In this document: positions 1 through 7,486 of the stretch, piece after piece
How the letters are laid out: every line of letters starts with the position of its first letter
Position numbering within the stretch: position 1 is the stretch's first letter
NCBI GenBank assembly: GCA_009782605.1
Contig: WRIR01000001.1
Location: 62,001 to 126,000, forward strand
Direction: 5' to 3'
From: Eggerthellaceae bacterium
GTDB taxonomy: Bacteria; Actinomycetota; Coriobacteriia; Coriobacteriales; Eggerthellaceae
DNA: 64,000 nt
Made by a program: the position numbers and the translations under genes
Notes under the pieces: model-generated
What the model saw: the letters and a program-made list of their open reading frames with translations, nothing else
Databases searched by the model: none
Told to the model about the DNA's origin: nothing

Positions 1-414
1 GTGATAATATCGAAGGCCGCATACGACCTGCTCAAAGAGGCCTTCCTCCCCCTTATCGACGTCAGCCTGCCCGAAGATGAGAGGGAAACCATCACGCGCG
101 TCCTTGCCGGGCATGAAGAGCAGTTCGTGGAGTTCCACGACCTGCGGACCCGCAAGGCCGGGGCCGAGCGCTATGTGGACCTTCACCTCGTGATGCCGCG
201 GAACATATCGATCGGCGAGGTCCATGAGCTTTGCGATGTGATCGAGGACGAGGTCAACGCGCAGCTTCGGGGCGCCCAGGTGCTGATCCATGCCGAGCCC
301 TGCACCGTCAGCAAGGAGGCGTGCCCCCTTGAGCAGGGGCTGGCCACAACCTGCCAGCGCTGCCAGTCCGTGCAGCGCAATCTGGGGAAGCTCTCTGCCG
401 CGCGGGCAGGCTAG
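1..414 (+). CDS. Cation diffusion facilitator transporter, C-terminal part (partial at window edge)
   Basis: The reading frame is open at base 1, so only the last 137 or so codons are present and the true start lies outside the window. The visible part matches the cytoplasmic dimerisation domain of cation diffusion facilitator (CDF) metal exporters: a ferredoxin-like fold with the pattern RxxGxxxxVDLHLVMPxxxSIxEVHELCDxIED and a later LIHAEPC. This domain follows six membrane helices in the full protein and helps pair subunits and bind zinc or related metals. The tail (about residues 100-137) is unusually rich in cysteine (CTVSKEAC, CQRCQ), which could form an extra metal site. Substrate metal cannot be told. 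Confidence 0.82.
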   Translation: MIISKAAYDLLKEAFLPLIDVSLPEDERETITRVLAGHEEQFVEFHDLRTRKAGAERYVDLHLVMPRNISIGEVHELCDVIEDEVNAQLRGAQVLIHAEPCTVSKEACPLEQGLATTCQRCQSVQRNLGKLSAARAG

Positions 415-434
415 GTCTCTGCTGCGGGGCGCAG

Positions 435-1397
435 TCACGACCCCATATCCACCCACAGGGCAGGACGGACGCCGAAGCGGACGGAGGCAAGGAAGCCGTT
501 CGGGCTGATGTCGCCGCCAAAGACATGCGCGGCGTTGAAGTCGAACAGGCCCGGCGAACGCAGCCACCAGGGGAAGCCTCCCGCCTCGCGTATGATCGCC
601 TCGATGTCGAGGTTGTACTTGTTCTTCAGGTTCTCGATGGTCTCGCTGTTGAGGTCGATGCTTATCCGGCGGTCCTTCTTCGACGCGAAGTACCGCTCCG
701 CCTCGTCGACGGAGAGCAGGAAGACCCTGTCCTCCGTGTAGTTCCCGTCCGTGATATTGGACTGCGGGTTGGCGTCGTTGTTCACGCGCGTGGTCACAGT
801 GCGCTCACGCAGGGTCTCCGGCAGCCCGGCGTAGAAGCCGTCGTTGAGCCATTCACGCAGGTCACAGCCTTCCCAGCTTATCCCCTCGAACTTCTCGTGA
901 TAGGGGCGGAAGTCGACGACATCCTCGGCTATGACAAGGGCGCGGCCGTCCTCGACCGCGAGCACCCGCCATTTGAGGTCCTTTGAGAACTCCCCTCCCC
1001 CGTAGTCGGTAAAGGCGACCTCCCCGAAGGAGACGACGTCGCCGACCTCCACGCCTTTCAGCGGGTCTCTGGGGATGAGGGTGACGAGCAGCACGACCGC
1101 CGCCACGACGATCGCGGCTGCGGCCAGGACCCCTATGACAGAGTTGCGCCTCCGTGCCGTCGCTGCGTCTTCCGGCGAGGGCTGCTGCTGCTGCGGGGCG
1201 GCAACCGGATGCTGCTGGGGCTGGGCGACCGGCTGTCCGGCGACTAGCTGTCCGGCGGTCGGATGCGGCTGGGGCTGGGCGGCCGGAACGGGCACCATGG
1301 GCACCGCTGCAGGGGGCACCTGCTGGATAGGGGTTCCGCACCTTGAGCAAAACACGGCGTCGCCTTCGAGCTGCCAGCCGCATTTCCTGCAATACAT
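435..1397 (-). CDS. Zinc-ribbon membrane-anchored protein with DUF6273-like C-terminal domain
   Basis: The N-terminus is a zinc ribbon (CRKCG, then CSRCG about 17 residues later). It is followed by a Pro/Gln/Ala-rich linker, one membrane helix (about residues 83-106) and an extracytoplasmic domain of about 200 residues with WLNDGFY and WWLRSPG motifs typical of DUF6273. I place the start at 1397 rather than 1409 because the upstream ATG sits inside the ribosome binding site (GGAGGT six bases before the chosen ATG). Function is unknown; such proteins are common in gut anaerobes, with the ribbon inside and the DUF domain outside the cell. It is convergent with the CDF gene. Confidence 0.75.
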   Translation of the reverse strand: MYCRKCGWQLEGDAVFCSRCGTPIQQVPPAAVPMVPVPAAQPQPHPTAGQLVAGQPVAQPQQHPVAAPQQQQPSPEDAATARRRNSVIGVLAAAAIVVAAVVLLVTLIPRDPLKGVEVGDVVSFGEVAFTDYGGGEFSKDLKWRVLAVEDGRALVIAEDVVDFRPYHEKFEGISWEGCDLREWLNDGFYAGLPETLRERTVTTRVNNDANPQSNITDGNYTEDRVFLLSVDEAERYFASKKDRRISIDLNSETIENLKNKYNLDIEAIIREAGGFPWWLRSPGLFDFNAAHVFGGDISPNGFLASVRFGVRPALWVDMGS

Positions 1398-1537
1398 TCC
1401 TACCTCCATCGTCCGGTCTTCCTGATAAATCCATAGTATACCCTTGTTATGAGCCCTTTTTGTCGTATAAGTTTTGCTATCATGGGAACTGCGGTATTCG
1501 GACTATGCCGCAATCATTCGGATGAAAGGTGGGCCCC

Positions 1538-2095
1538 ATGGTGAAGTCATCAGTCGTACAAGAAATCCTCGATTACAATGAACGTTTTGTCGCAGAAGGG
1601 GGCTATGAGCCTTTTGAGACCGACAAGTTCCCTACTAAAAAGCTCGCGGTACTTGCCTGCATGGACGTCCGGCTCATTGAGCTTCTGCCCGCCGCGCTCG
1701 GGCTGAAGAACGGCGACGCACACTTCGTCAAGGTGGCGGGAGGCGGCGTTTCCGACCCCCATGACTCTGCCGTACGCTCCCTGCTGGTCTCGGTTTGCGA
1801 GCTCGGCACCGAGGACATCATGGTGATAGCCCACAGCGAGTGCGGGGCCCAGCACATGGACTCCGACGGCATGTTCGCCGGGCTGCAGCGGCTCGGCGTC
1901 GCCCAGGAGGTTATCGACGAGTGCATCAACGGCGACTTCGACTACGCTTCGTGGTTCGCCGGCTTTGGCGAGCTCGAAGGCTATGTCCAGAAGAGCGTGG
2001 CTATCCTGCGCGATCACCCGCTCATGCCGGCACATGTCCGCATCAGCGGCTACTTCATCGACTCGCATACCGGGGCGCTGACAAAGGTCGCATAA
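1538..2095 (+). CDS. Beta-class carbonic anhydrase
   Basis: The 185-residue protein has the zinc ligands of beta-carbonic anhydrases: C41 with the D43/R45 dyad (ACMDVRL), H99 and C102 (HSECG), plus the KVAGGGVSDP segment. It interconverts CO2 and bicarbonate in the cytoplasm. The length fits the short beta-CA subgroup. I start at the ATG at 1538, which follows an AAAGGTGGG ribosome binding site, rather than the in-frame GTG at 1529 that overlaps that site. It is a single gene, convergent with the DUF362 gene downstream. Confidence 0.9.
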   Translation: MVKSSVVQEILDYNERFVAEGGYEPFETDKFPTKKLAVLACMDVRLIELLPAALGLKNGDAHFVKVAGGGVSDPHDSAVRSLLVSVCELGTEDIMVIAHSECGAQHMDSDGMFAGLQRLGVAQEVIDECINGDFDYASWFAGFGELEGYVQKSVAILRDHPLMPAHVRISGYFIDSHTGALTKVA

Positions 2096-2212
2096 GCGCC
2101 CGCGTGCCCCGTGCCGCCCTGCGGCCATGTGCCCCATGTGCCCCCTGTGCACCTTGCCGTTCCGTACCCGCATGCCTCGCACAGGTATACCTCGCGCTCG
2201 CACACACCTCAT

Positions 2213-2241
2213 GAAAAAGGCGCCTCGTAAAGAGGCGCCTT
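2213..2241 (-). terminator. Intrinsic terminator for the minus-strand DUF362 gene
   Basis: A perfect 10-bp stem (AAGGCGCCTC / GAGGCGCCTT) closes a five-base loop. Read on the minus strand it is followed by TTTTTC. It ends the DUF362 transcript and lies 114 bases beyond the carbonic anhydrase stop. Confidence 0.75.
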
Positions 2242-2260
2242 GCATTCACGGGCCTTACGC

Positions 2261-2320
2261 CTATTTGACCTCGATCTATTTGACCTCGATCTATTTGACC
2301 CCGGTCTATTTGACCTCGAT
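2261..2320. repeat. Four tandem 15-bp copies of the DUF362 gene's last codons plus stop
   Basis: The unit CTATTTGACCTCGAT occurs at 2261, 2276, 2291 (diverged to CCGGT at its end) and 2306. On the minus strand each reads ATC GAG GTC AAA TAG, that is Ile-Glu-Val-Lys-stop. The copy at 2306-2320 is the real gene end; the other three lie just downstream in the same frame, each with its own stop codon. Confidence 0.9.
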
Positions 2321-3484
2321 TATCTCGTAGGCCCCCTTGCCCAGGCCGAGGCTTACCGCGTGGTCTATCGTCGTGCGCCAGTTGGTGTGGCCGTGAACGG
2401 CCTTGAAGTAGTCACACCCGGCAGCGTGGCCTCCGTGGCCGCCATCTTCTCCGAGCTTCGCAAGCGCGTCTGCCAAGACGCTGTCGGCGGCGGCAGGCTG
2501 CTCGTTCACCGCTTCCGCACAGGCCAGGTCGAGGGCGACCGGGTCGAAGGACGCGAACATGCCGACATCCGGGACGATGGGGCGGTCGCTCGTGAGCCAG
2601 CAGTCGCAAAACGGCGTCACGTCGACGACCAGGCTGACATGGAAGTGCGGCCTGCCCTGGAGCACCGCCTTGGTGTACTCGGCGACCTTCATGTCGAGTA
2701 TCTCGCTCTTCTCGTCGAAGGTCGAATAGATGGCATCGGTCGGGCAGGCGCCGAGGCAGTGGCCGCAGCCGACGCAGGCATCCGGGTCGATGGAGGCGAG
2801 CTTGCCCTTATAGGAGATGGCATCACTCGCGCAGAAGCGCGCGCACTTCTCGCAGCCGATGCATTTCTCAGGATTGACCTTCGGCTCGGTCGCGGAATGC
2901 ATCTCCATCTTGCCGGCACGCGAGGCGCATCCCATGCCGATGTTCTTCAGTGCGCCGCCAAAGCCCATCTCCATGTGGCCCTTGAAGTGGTTGAGCGAGA
3001 TGAGCACGTCGGCATCCATGACCGCCTGCCCGATCTTCGCCTCTGTGAAGTAGGTGCCGCCCTCGATGGGGACGGCCACCTCGTCGGTTCCGGCCACGCC
3101 GTCGGCGATGATGATGTGGCAGCCTGTCGAGAACGGCGAGAACCCATGCTCGTAGGCCAGGTCAAGGTGCTCAAGCGCATTCTTGCGGCGACCGGGGTAC
3201 AGGGTGTTCGCGTCGGTGAGGAAGGGGCGTCCTCCCTGCTCGCGCACGATATCAACGACCACACGGGCATAGTTCGGACGCAGGTAGGCGAGGTTTCCGG
3301 CCTCCCCGAAATGCAGCTTGATGGCCGTGAACTTGCGGTCGAAGTCGATGGTGCCGATGCCGGCGGCCTCGATCAGGCGACGGAACTTCGCAGCGACCGT
3401 GTCGCCGTCGCCCAGGCGCAAGGAGCTGAAATACACCGGCGAGCTCGCTGCGGCACCCTTTGAGGAACTTGAAGTGGGAGACAT
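2306..3484 (-). CDS. DUF362 domain protein with 2[4Fe-4S] ferredoxin insert
   Basis: The 392-residue protein has a DUF362 core (IKLHFGEAGN, ADVLISLNHFKGHMEMGFGGALKNIGMGCASR) interrupted by a bacterial-type ferredoxin with two CxxCxxCxxxC motifs at C208/211/214/218 and C237/240/243/247. It is cytoplasmic and presumably passes electrons; the reaction catalysed by this family is not established. I start at the ATG at 3484 (AAAGGA ribosome binding site upstream); the frame is open for another 69 codons upstream but without a comparable start. It is divergent from guaA. Confidence 0.85.
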   Translation of the reverse strand: MSPTSSSSKGAAASSPVYFSSLRLGDGDTVAAKFRRLIEAAGIGTIDFDRKFTAIKLHFGEAGNLAYLRPNYARVVVDIVREQGGRPFLTDANTLYPGRRKNALEHLDLAYEHGFSPFSTGCHIIIADGVAGTDEVAVPIEGGTYFTEAKIGQAVMDADVLISLNHFKGHMEMGFGGALKNIGMGCASRAGKMEMHSATEPKVNPEKCIGCEKCARFCASDAISYKGKLASIDPDACVGCGHCLGACPTDAIYSTFDEKSEILDMKVAEYTKAVLQGRPHFHVSLVVDVTPFCDCWLTSDRPIVPDVGMFASFDPVALDLACAEAVNEQPAAADSVLADALAKLGEDGGHGGHAAGCDYFKAVHGHTNWRTTIDHAVSLGLGKGAYEIIEVK

Positions 3485-3614
3485 TGCAATTCCTTTCTTT
3501 GCGCTTTTCCAAAGGAGGATTTCCTGTTTGTATTCTACTGCATATTGGGGCCAATCCGTCCTTGGTCGGCTACAATAAGCGAAGCCTATACACGAAAAAT
3601 TGAAAGGGGCTCCC

Positions 3615-4937
3615 ATGCAGCAGGTGCAGCAGGACATGATCGTCGTATTGGATCTCGGAAGCGAAGGTAACACGACCGTTGCCCGGGACATCCGGGACCT
3701 GGGCGTTTACAGCGAGATACACAGCCACGACATCTCTGCCGAGCAACTGGGGGCGCTGCCGAACGTGAAGGGCATCATCCTGAACGGCGGGCAGAACCGC
3801 ATCGTCGACGGGGCGGCCATCGACGCCTCCGACGCCGTCTATGCAAGCGGCCTGCCGCTGCTGGCGGTCGACCACAAGGCGCGGCGTATTGCAGGCTTGG
3901 AAGCGCTCGCCGCATGGCCAGCAGACGCCTCGGAGCGAACCGAGGCCCTGCGCGCCTTCGTCGGCGACACCTGCGGGGCACGGCCGAATTGGAGCATGGA
4001 GAACTTCATCGCCGACCAGGTCGAGCTCCTGCGCCGCCAAATCGGCGACAAGAAGGTGCTGCTTGCGCTGTCGGGCGGCGTGGACTCCAGCGTTGTGGCA
4101 GCCCTGCTCATCCGCGCCGTGGGCGATCAGCTCACCTGCGTGCACGTGAACCATGGGCTGCTGCGCAAGGGCGAGCCCGAAGAGGTCGTCCGGGTGTTCG
4201 GGGAAGGGCTCGGCGCACGCCTCGTGTACGTGGACGCGATCGACCGCTTCCTCGGGAAGCTGGAAGGCGTTGCCGACCCCGAGGAGAAACGCAAGGTGAT
4301 CGGTGCCGAGTTCATCCGCGTGTTCGAGGAAGAGGCCCGCAAGCTTGAGGGCATCGACTTCCTGGGGCAGGGCACCATCTACCCCGACATCATCGAGTCC
4401 GGAACCAAGACCGCCCAGGCCGTCAAGGCCCACCATAACGTGGGAGGGCTTCCCGACGACCTGCATTTCGAGCTCGTCGAGCCCCTGAAGATGCTTTTCA
4501 AAGACGAGGTGCGTGCCTGCGGCCGCGCTCTCGGCCTACCGGAGGGCATGGTCGAGCGCCAGCCCTTCCCCGGCCCCGGCCTCGGCGTGCGCTGCCTCGG
4601 GCCCATCACCCGCGAGCGCCTGGAATGCGTGCGTGAGTCCGACGCCATCCTGCGCGAGGAGTTCGAGCGCGCGGGGCTTGCCGGCAAGGTGTGGCAGTAT
4701 TTCACCGCCGTGCCCGACTTCAAATCGGTCGGTGTGCGCGACAACGCCCGCTGCCTCGAATACCCCGTGATTATCCGCGCCGTCAACACGGTGGACGCCA
4801 TGACCGCCACCATCGAGCGCCTCGACTATACCCTGCTTGAGCGCATCGTCCACCGCATCACCAACGAAGTCCCCAACGTAAACCGTGTAGTCTACGACCT
4901 CACCCCCAAACCCACCGGCACCATCGAGTGGGAGTAG
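3615..4937 (+). CDS. guaA: GMP synthase with degenerate, shortened glutaminase domain
   Basis: Residues 130-440 are a full ATP-pyrophosphatase plus dimerisation domain of GMP synthase: PP-loop SGGVDSS at 153-159, HVNHGLLRKGE, GQGTIYPDIIESG, QPFPGPGLGVRCLG and the terminal GTIEWE. This part aminates XMP to GMP. The N-terminal class I glutaminase domain is only about 120 residues instead of about 200. It keeps the first strands (VVLDLGS, GIILNGGQN), but where the nucleophile motif GxCxG should stand it reads LLAVDHKARRI, and the His-Glu pair is missing. I infer an enzyme that needs free ammonia or a separate glutaminase. Start chosen at ATG 3615 after AAAGGGG. Its 3' end is the element insertion site. 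Confidence 0.88.
   Translation: MQQVQQDMIVVLDLGSEGNTTVARDIRDLGVYSEIHSHDISAEQLGALPNVKGIILNGGQNRIVDGAAIDASDAVYASGLPLLAVDHKARRIAGLEALAAWPADASERTEALRAFVGDTCGARPNWSMENFIADQVELLRRQIGDKKVLLALSGGVDSSVVAALLIRAVGDQLTCVHVNHGLLRKGEPEEVVRVFGEGLGARLVYVDAIDRFLGKLEGVADPEEKRKVIGAEFIRVFEEEARKLEGIDFLGQGTIYPDIIESGTKTAQAVKAHHNVGGLPDDLHFELVEPLKMLFKDEVRACGRALGLPEGMVERQPFPGPGLGVRCLGPITRERLECVRESDAILREEFERAGLAGKVWQYFTAVPDFKSVGVRDNARCLEYPVIIRAVNTVDAMTATIERLDYTLLERIVHRITNEVPNVNRVVYDLTPKPTGTIEWE
4923..4937 (+). other. attL core at the 3' end of guaA
   Basis: The last codons and stop of guaA, ATCGAGTGGGAGTAG, are repeated exactly at 14728-14742, and 11 of the bases at 13373-13383. This marks the left junction of the integrated element. 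The 3' end of guaA is a known target of tyrosine integrases in other bacteria. Confidence 0.8.
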
Positions 4938-4984
4938 TTGCAAAAGCTATAGATTGCCTGGTAAATCAAGTGTTTGGAGATCTG

Positions 4985-5004
4985 CTGATAGCATTTTGAT
5001 AGCA
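4985..5004. repeat. Integrase arm-type repeat, left end
   Basis: CTGATAGCATTTTGATAGCA is present here and identically at 13251-13270; the TGATAGCA half occurs three times at 14596-14628. It lies 48 bp inside attL. Paired short repeats beside the core are what integrases of this type bind with their N-terminal domain; this role is inferred. Confidence 0.6.
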
Positions 5005-5023
5005 GAATCTCTGAGCTATTTTT

Positions 5024-5512
5024 TCAGTCACTGGTATCCGGCGGTTTGCGCCACTGTTTATACGGTTCATGCTTGCCGAGATCATCGGCAGTATCCGGCC
5101 AGTTGAGTTTCCATTCCATGTATTCTTCTTTGCTGATAGATCCTTCAGCAAGTTCGCTTTTTCGCACCTGCCACTCAGCAACGAATTCATCGAACAAGAA
5201 GTGATTGAATGCGATGCATTTCTTGCCGTCAAAGTCATGTATGGAGAGGCCGTAATGCTTATCAAGTTCAAACATCGTATACATCAAATCTTCTGCCGCA
5301 TAAAGAGAAGGGTCGTAAAGGGAGCGGAAGTTCACATCAAGGACTCCAGCTATCTTCTTGAGCATATCCTCTTTGGGAGTGCGGGTACCTGTTTCGTATT
5401 GGGCGATACGGACATCAGCAGTGTTTTCTTCAAAGCCTACGGCAAGGCCGAGTTCTCTTTGGGTGAGATTTCTGAGATTACGAACGCGTTTAATACGGTC
5501 ACCGACTGCCAT
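5024..5512 (-). CDS. XRE-family HTH repressor of the element
   Basis: The 162-residue protein has an N-terminal helix-turn-helix of the XRE/Cro type (residues 5-60: IKRVRNLRNLTQRELGLAVG...VRIAQYETGTRTPKEDMLKKIAGVLDV). The rest is unassigned and acidic and aromatic. It is divergent from the excisionase-integrase operon and is the obvious candidate for its repressor. GGAGGT lies eight bases before the ATG. The ACTAAA-ATG-TTTAGT inverted repeat at 5666-5680 is a plausible operator. Confidence 0.8.
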   Translation of the reverse strand: MAVGDRIKRVRNLRNLTQRELGLAVGFEENTADVRIAQYETGTRTPKEDMLKKIAGVLDVNFRSLYDPSLYAAEDLMYTMFELDKHYGLSIHDFDGKKCIAFNHFLFDEFVAEWQVRKSELAEGSISKEEYMEWKLNWPDTADDLGKHEPYKQWRKPPDTSD

Positions 5513-5625
5513 ATTGTAGACCTCCGAATAATGGGTATAAACAAATTTGTATCAGTATCAAGGGGAATAGGTCAAATGTCAAGAAGAAATAAAACAAAAA
5601 AGTTTAGATTTCTCTCGCAAACCAG

Positions 5626-5680
5626 TTGACAAAGCATATTTGTTTAGTAGAATGTGGATAGTTAAACTAAAATGTTTAGT
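5626..5680 (+). promoter_or_regulatory. Promoter and operator of the excisionase-integrase operon
   Basis: TTGACA at 5626-5631 and TAGAAT at 5648-5653 are 16 bp apart, a good sigma-70-type promoter. Downstream is an inverted repeat ACTAAA / TTTAGT with a three-base gap (5666-5680), and another TTTAGT at 5643-5648 overlaps the -10 region. This layout fits repression by the adjacent XRE protein. Confidence 0.6.
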
Positions 5681-5695
5681 CTCTGAGAGGAAGCG

Positions 5696-5911
5696 ATGGC
5701 AGAAAGAACATTTCTCAGGGCAGCGGAGGTGGCGCAGGAGCTGGGCGTCTCACTGGCTTATGCCTACAAACTAATCAGCAAGCTGAATGTTGAGCTCGAA
5801 GAGCGTGGCTTCATCACAATTAATGGGCGAATCAGCAGGCAGTACTTCACAGAAAAGCTCTATGGTATGGATGTTGAACCCCTGAAAGAGGCGAAAGATG
5901 AGCGCTTATAA
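5696..5911 (+). CDS. Excisionase-like small DNA-binding protein
   Basis: The 71-residue protein carries a MerR/excisionase-type helix-turn-helix (RAAEVAQELGVSLAYAYKLISKLNVELEERG) and ends with a recognition segment GRISRQYFTEKLYG. Its stop overlaps the integrase start by 14 bases, so the two are translationally coupled. By family and position it would steer the integrase toward excision. Confidence 0.78.
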   Translation: MAERTFLRAAEVAQELGVSLAYAYKLISKLNVELEERGFITINGRISRQYFTEKLYGMDVEPLKEAKDERL

Positions 5912-6980
5912 GGACAAGAATACCAACACTTGGTACGTCTACTTCCGCTATACCGACTGGACAGGAGAGCACAAGCAGAAGATGAAACGCGGATTCCCCA
6001 CCAAAAGGGAGGCGCTTTCCTGGGAGCGGTCTTTCCTCGAGCTGAAATCAGCAGACCTCTCAATGTTCTTTGAGGATTTCGTTGCCATATACACCGACGA
6101 CATGAGAAACAGGATCCGCGAGCACACATGGATGACGAAAGAAAATATCATTCGGACAAAGCTTCTTCCCTACTTCGGAAAAAAGAAGATGTGCGAGATT
6201 CAGACTAAGGATGTCATTGCATGGCAAAACGAAATGCTCGCATCCAGCGGATCAAGCGGAAAGGGTTATTCGCTCACATACCTAAAGACGCTTCACAACC
6301 AACTCTCGGCTATCCTTAATCACGCTGTCAGGCACTACGAGCTGAAAGAAAATGCCGCTGCCAAAGTTGGGCCGATTGGGAAAAAAGAAGCAACGGAAAT
6401 GCTTTTTTGGACGAAGGATGAGTACTTCAAATTCGCAGACGTGATGATGGACAAGCCGGTGTCTTACTACGCCTTCGAGATCCTCTACTGGTGCGGACTG
6501 AGGCTTGGGGAGTTGCTTGCGCTCACTCCGTCAGATTTCGACTTCGTAAAAGAGACGGTCTCTGTCACAAAGTCATATCAACGGTTGAAAGGCGAGGATG
6601 TTATTACTGCCCCAAAAACACCAAAGAGCATCAGGATCGTTCAGATGCCAAATGTACTCTCCGAGGAAATGCAAGAGTATCTCAAGATGCTTTACGATGT
6701 TAAGCCGGATGAGAGAATTTTCCAGATAAGCAAGAGCTATCTCCACCACGAGATGGACAGGGGCTGCAAAAAATCTGGATTAAAGCGAATCCGTATTCAC
6801 GATCTGCGTCATTCCCATGTTTCACTCTTGATCGACATGGGGTTCTCGGCTCTTGCAATAGCGAGCAGGGTTGGGCACGAGAGTATAGACATCACCTACC
6901 GTTACGCGCATCTGTTCCCATCCACACAATTGGAAATAGCAGCCAGACTTAATAATGAGCGCATAGAAGGAGGGTTCTGA
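5898..6980 (+). CDS. Tyrosine site-specific integrase
   Basis: The 360-residue protein has the three integrase parts: an N-terminal AP2-like arm-binding region with the YFRYTDWTGEHKQKMKRGFPTKREAL pattern (about 12-45), a core-binding domain (about 55-150) and the catalytic domain. Catalytic residues are visible: R202 (CGLRLGE), K240, H301 and R304 (HDLRHSH), H327 (GHES) and nucleophile Y336 (YRYAHL). It belongs to the Tn916/ICE-type integrases. It lies within 1 kb of the attL core it would recombine. Confidence 0.93.
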   Translation: MSAYKDKNTNTWYVYFRYTDWTGEHKQKMKRGFPTKREALSWERSFLELKSADLSMFFEDFVAIYTDDMRNRIREHTWMTKENIIRTKLLPYFGKKKMCEIQTKDVIAWQNEMLASSGSSGKGYSLTYLKTLHNQLSAILNHAVRHYELKENAAAKVGPIGKKEATEMLFWTKDEYFKFADVMMDKPVSYYAFEILYWCGLRLGELLALTPSDFDFVKETVSVTKSYQRLKGEDVITAPKTPKSIRIVQMPNVLSEEMQEYLKMLYDVKPDERIFQISKSYLHHEMDRGCKKSGLKRIRIHDLRHSHVSLLIDMGFSALAIASRVGHESIDITYRYAHLFPSTQLEIAARLNNERIEGGF

Positions 6981-6981
6981 A

Positions 6982-7299
6982 ATGCTGAAATCAATCGATG
7001 CGAAAGGAAGGTGGCGCTCGCTTGCGGTGGCATTTCGGATGTCACCGGAAGAGAACGCAGACCTTGACGTCCGGGTAAGGCTCTCCGGTCTGACAAAGCA
7101 GGAGTATTTCCTGAGAAGGATATCTGAACGCGAAGTCGTGGTACAAGGTAGCAGTCCTCGTGTTTATAAAGCCCTGCGAAACCAGATAGCCGACATACTC
7201 CAGGAAATGAAGCGACTTGAGACGGCTGGCGATGCAGATGATGAGTTCCTTGCTATTCTTCGGCTGGTAGCGGAGACAGTGAATGGTATGAGAGAGTGA
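6982..7299 (+). CDS. MobC-like auxiliary mobilisation protein
   Basis: The 105-residue protein begins with a ribbon-helix-helix-like segment (LAVAFRMSPEENADLDVRVRLSGLTKQEYFLRRI), followed by a helical region. This is the form of MobC/relaxosome accessory proteins that bind near oriT and help the relaxase. Its start is one base after the integrase stop, and the relaxase follows after a hairpin-rich gap. The exact family is inferred from form and position. Confidence 0.65.
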   Translation: MLKSIDAKGRWRSLAVAFRMSPEENADLDVRVRLSGLTKQEYFLRRISEREVVVQGSSPRVYKALRNQIADILQEMKRLETAGDADDEFLAILRLVAETVNGMRE

Positions 7300-7328
7300 G
7301 CAGCCTGATGACACATTCGCAGTGCTTA

Positions 7329-7453
7329 TCCGCCGTCAGGCGGCGGGGCGAAGCCCCGAAGCCCCGCAGGGTGCAACGCATTTTTGATACGAAGTGTCAA
7401 AAGTGCTTTTGCGTTACTTTTGGAAAAAGTAACAAAACCCCGGCTAACGCCGG
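7329..7453. other. Candidate origin of transfer (oriT)
   Basis: The gap before the relaxase holds three inverted repeats: CCGCC/GGCGG at 7330-7343, GTTACTTTT/AAAAGTAAC at 7413-7433, and CCGGC/GCCGG at 7440-7453. Hairpins just upstream of the mob gene are where MobV-type relaxases nick. No nick site can be named from the sequence alone. Confidence 0.5.
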
Positions 7454-7486
7454 ATACCAGCCGAAGAAAGATGGAAGGCTCTCTTC

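Noticed and set aside
2240-3463. 407-residue plus-strand open frame
   Set aside because: It is the mirror of the DUF362 ferredoxin gene, which has clear cysteine motifs and a ribosome site on the other strand.
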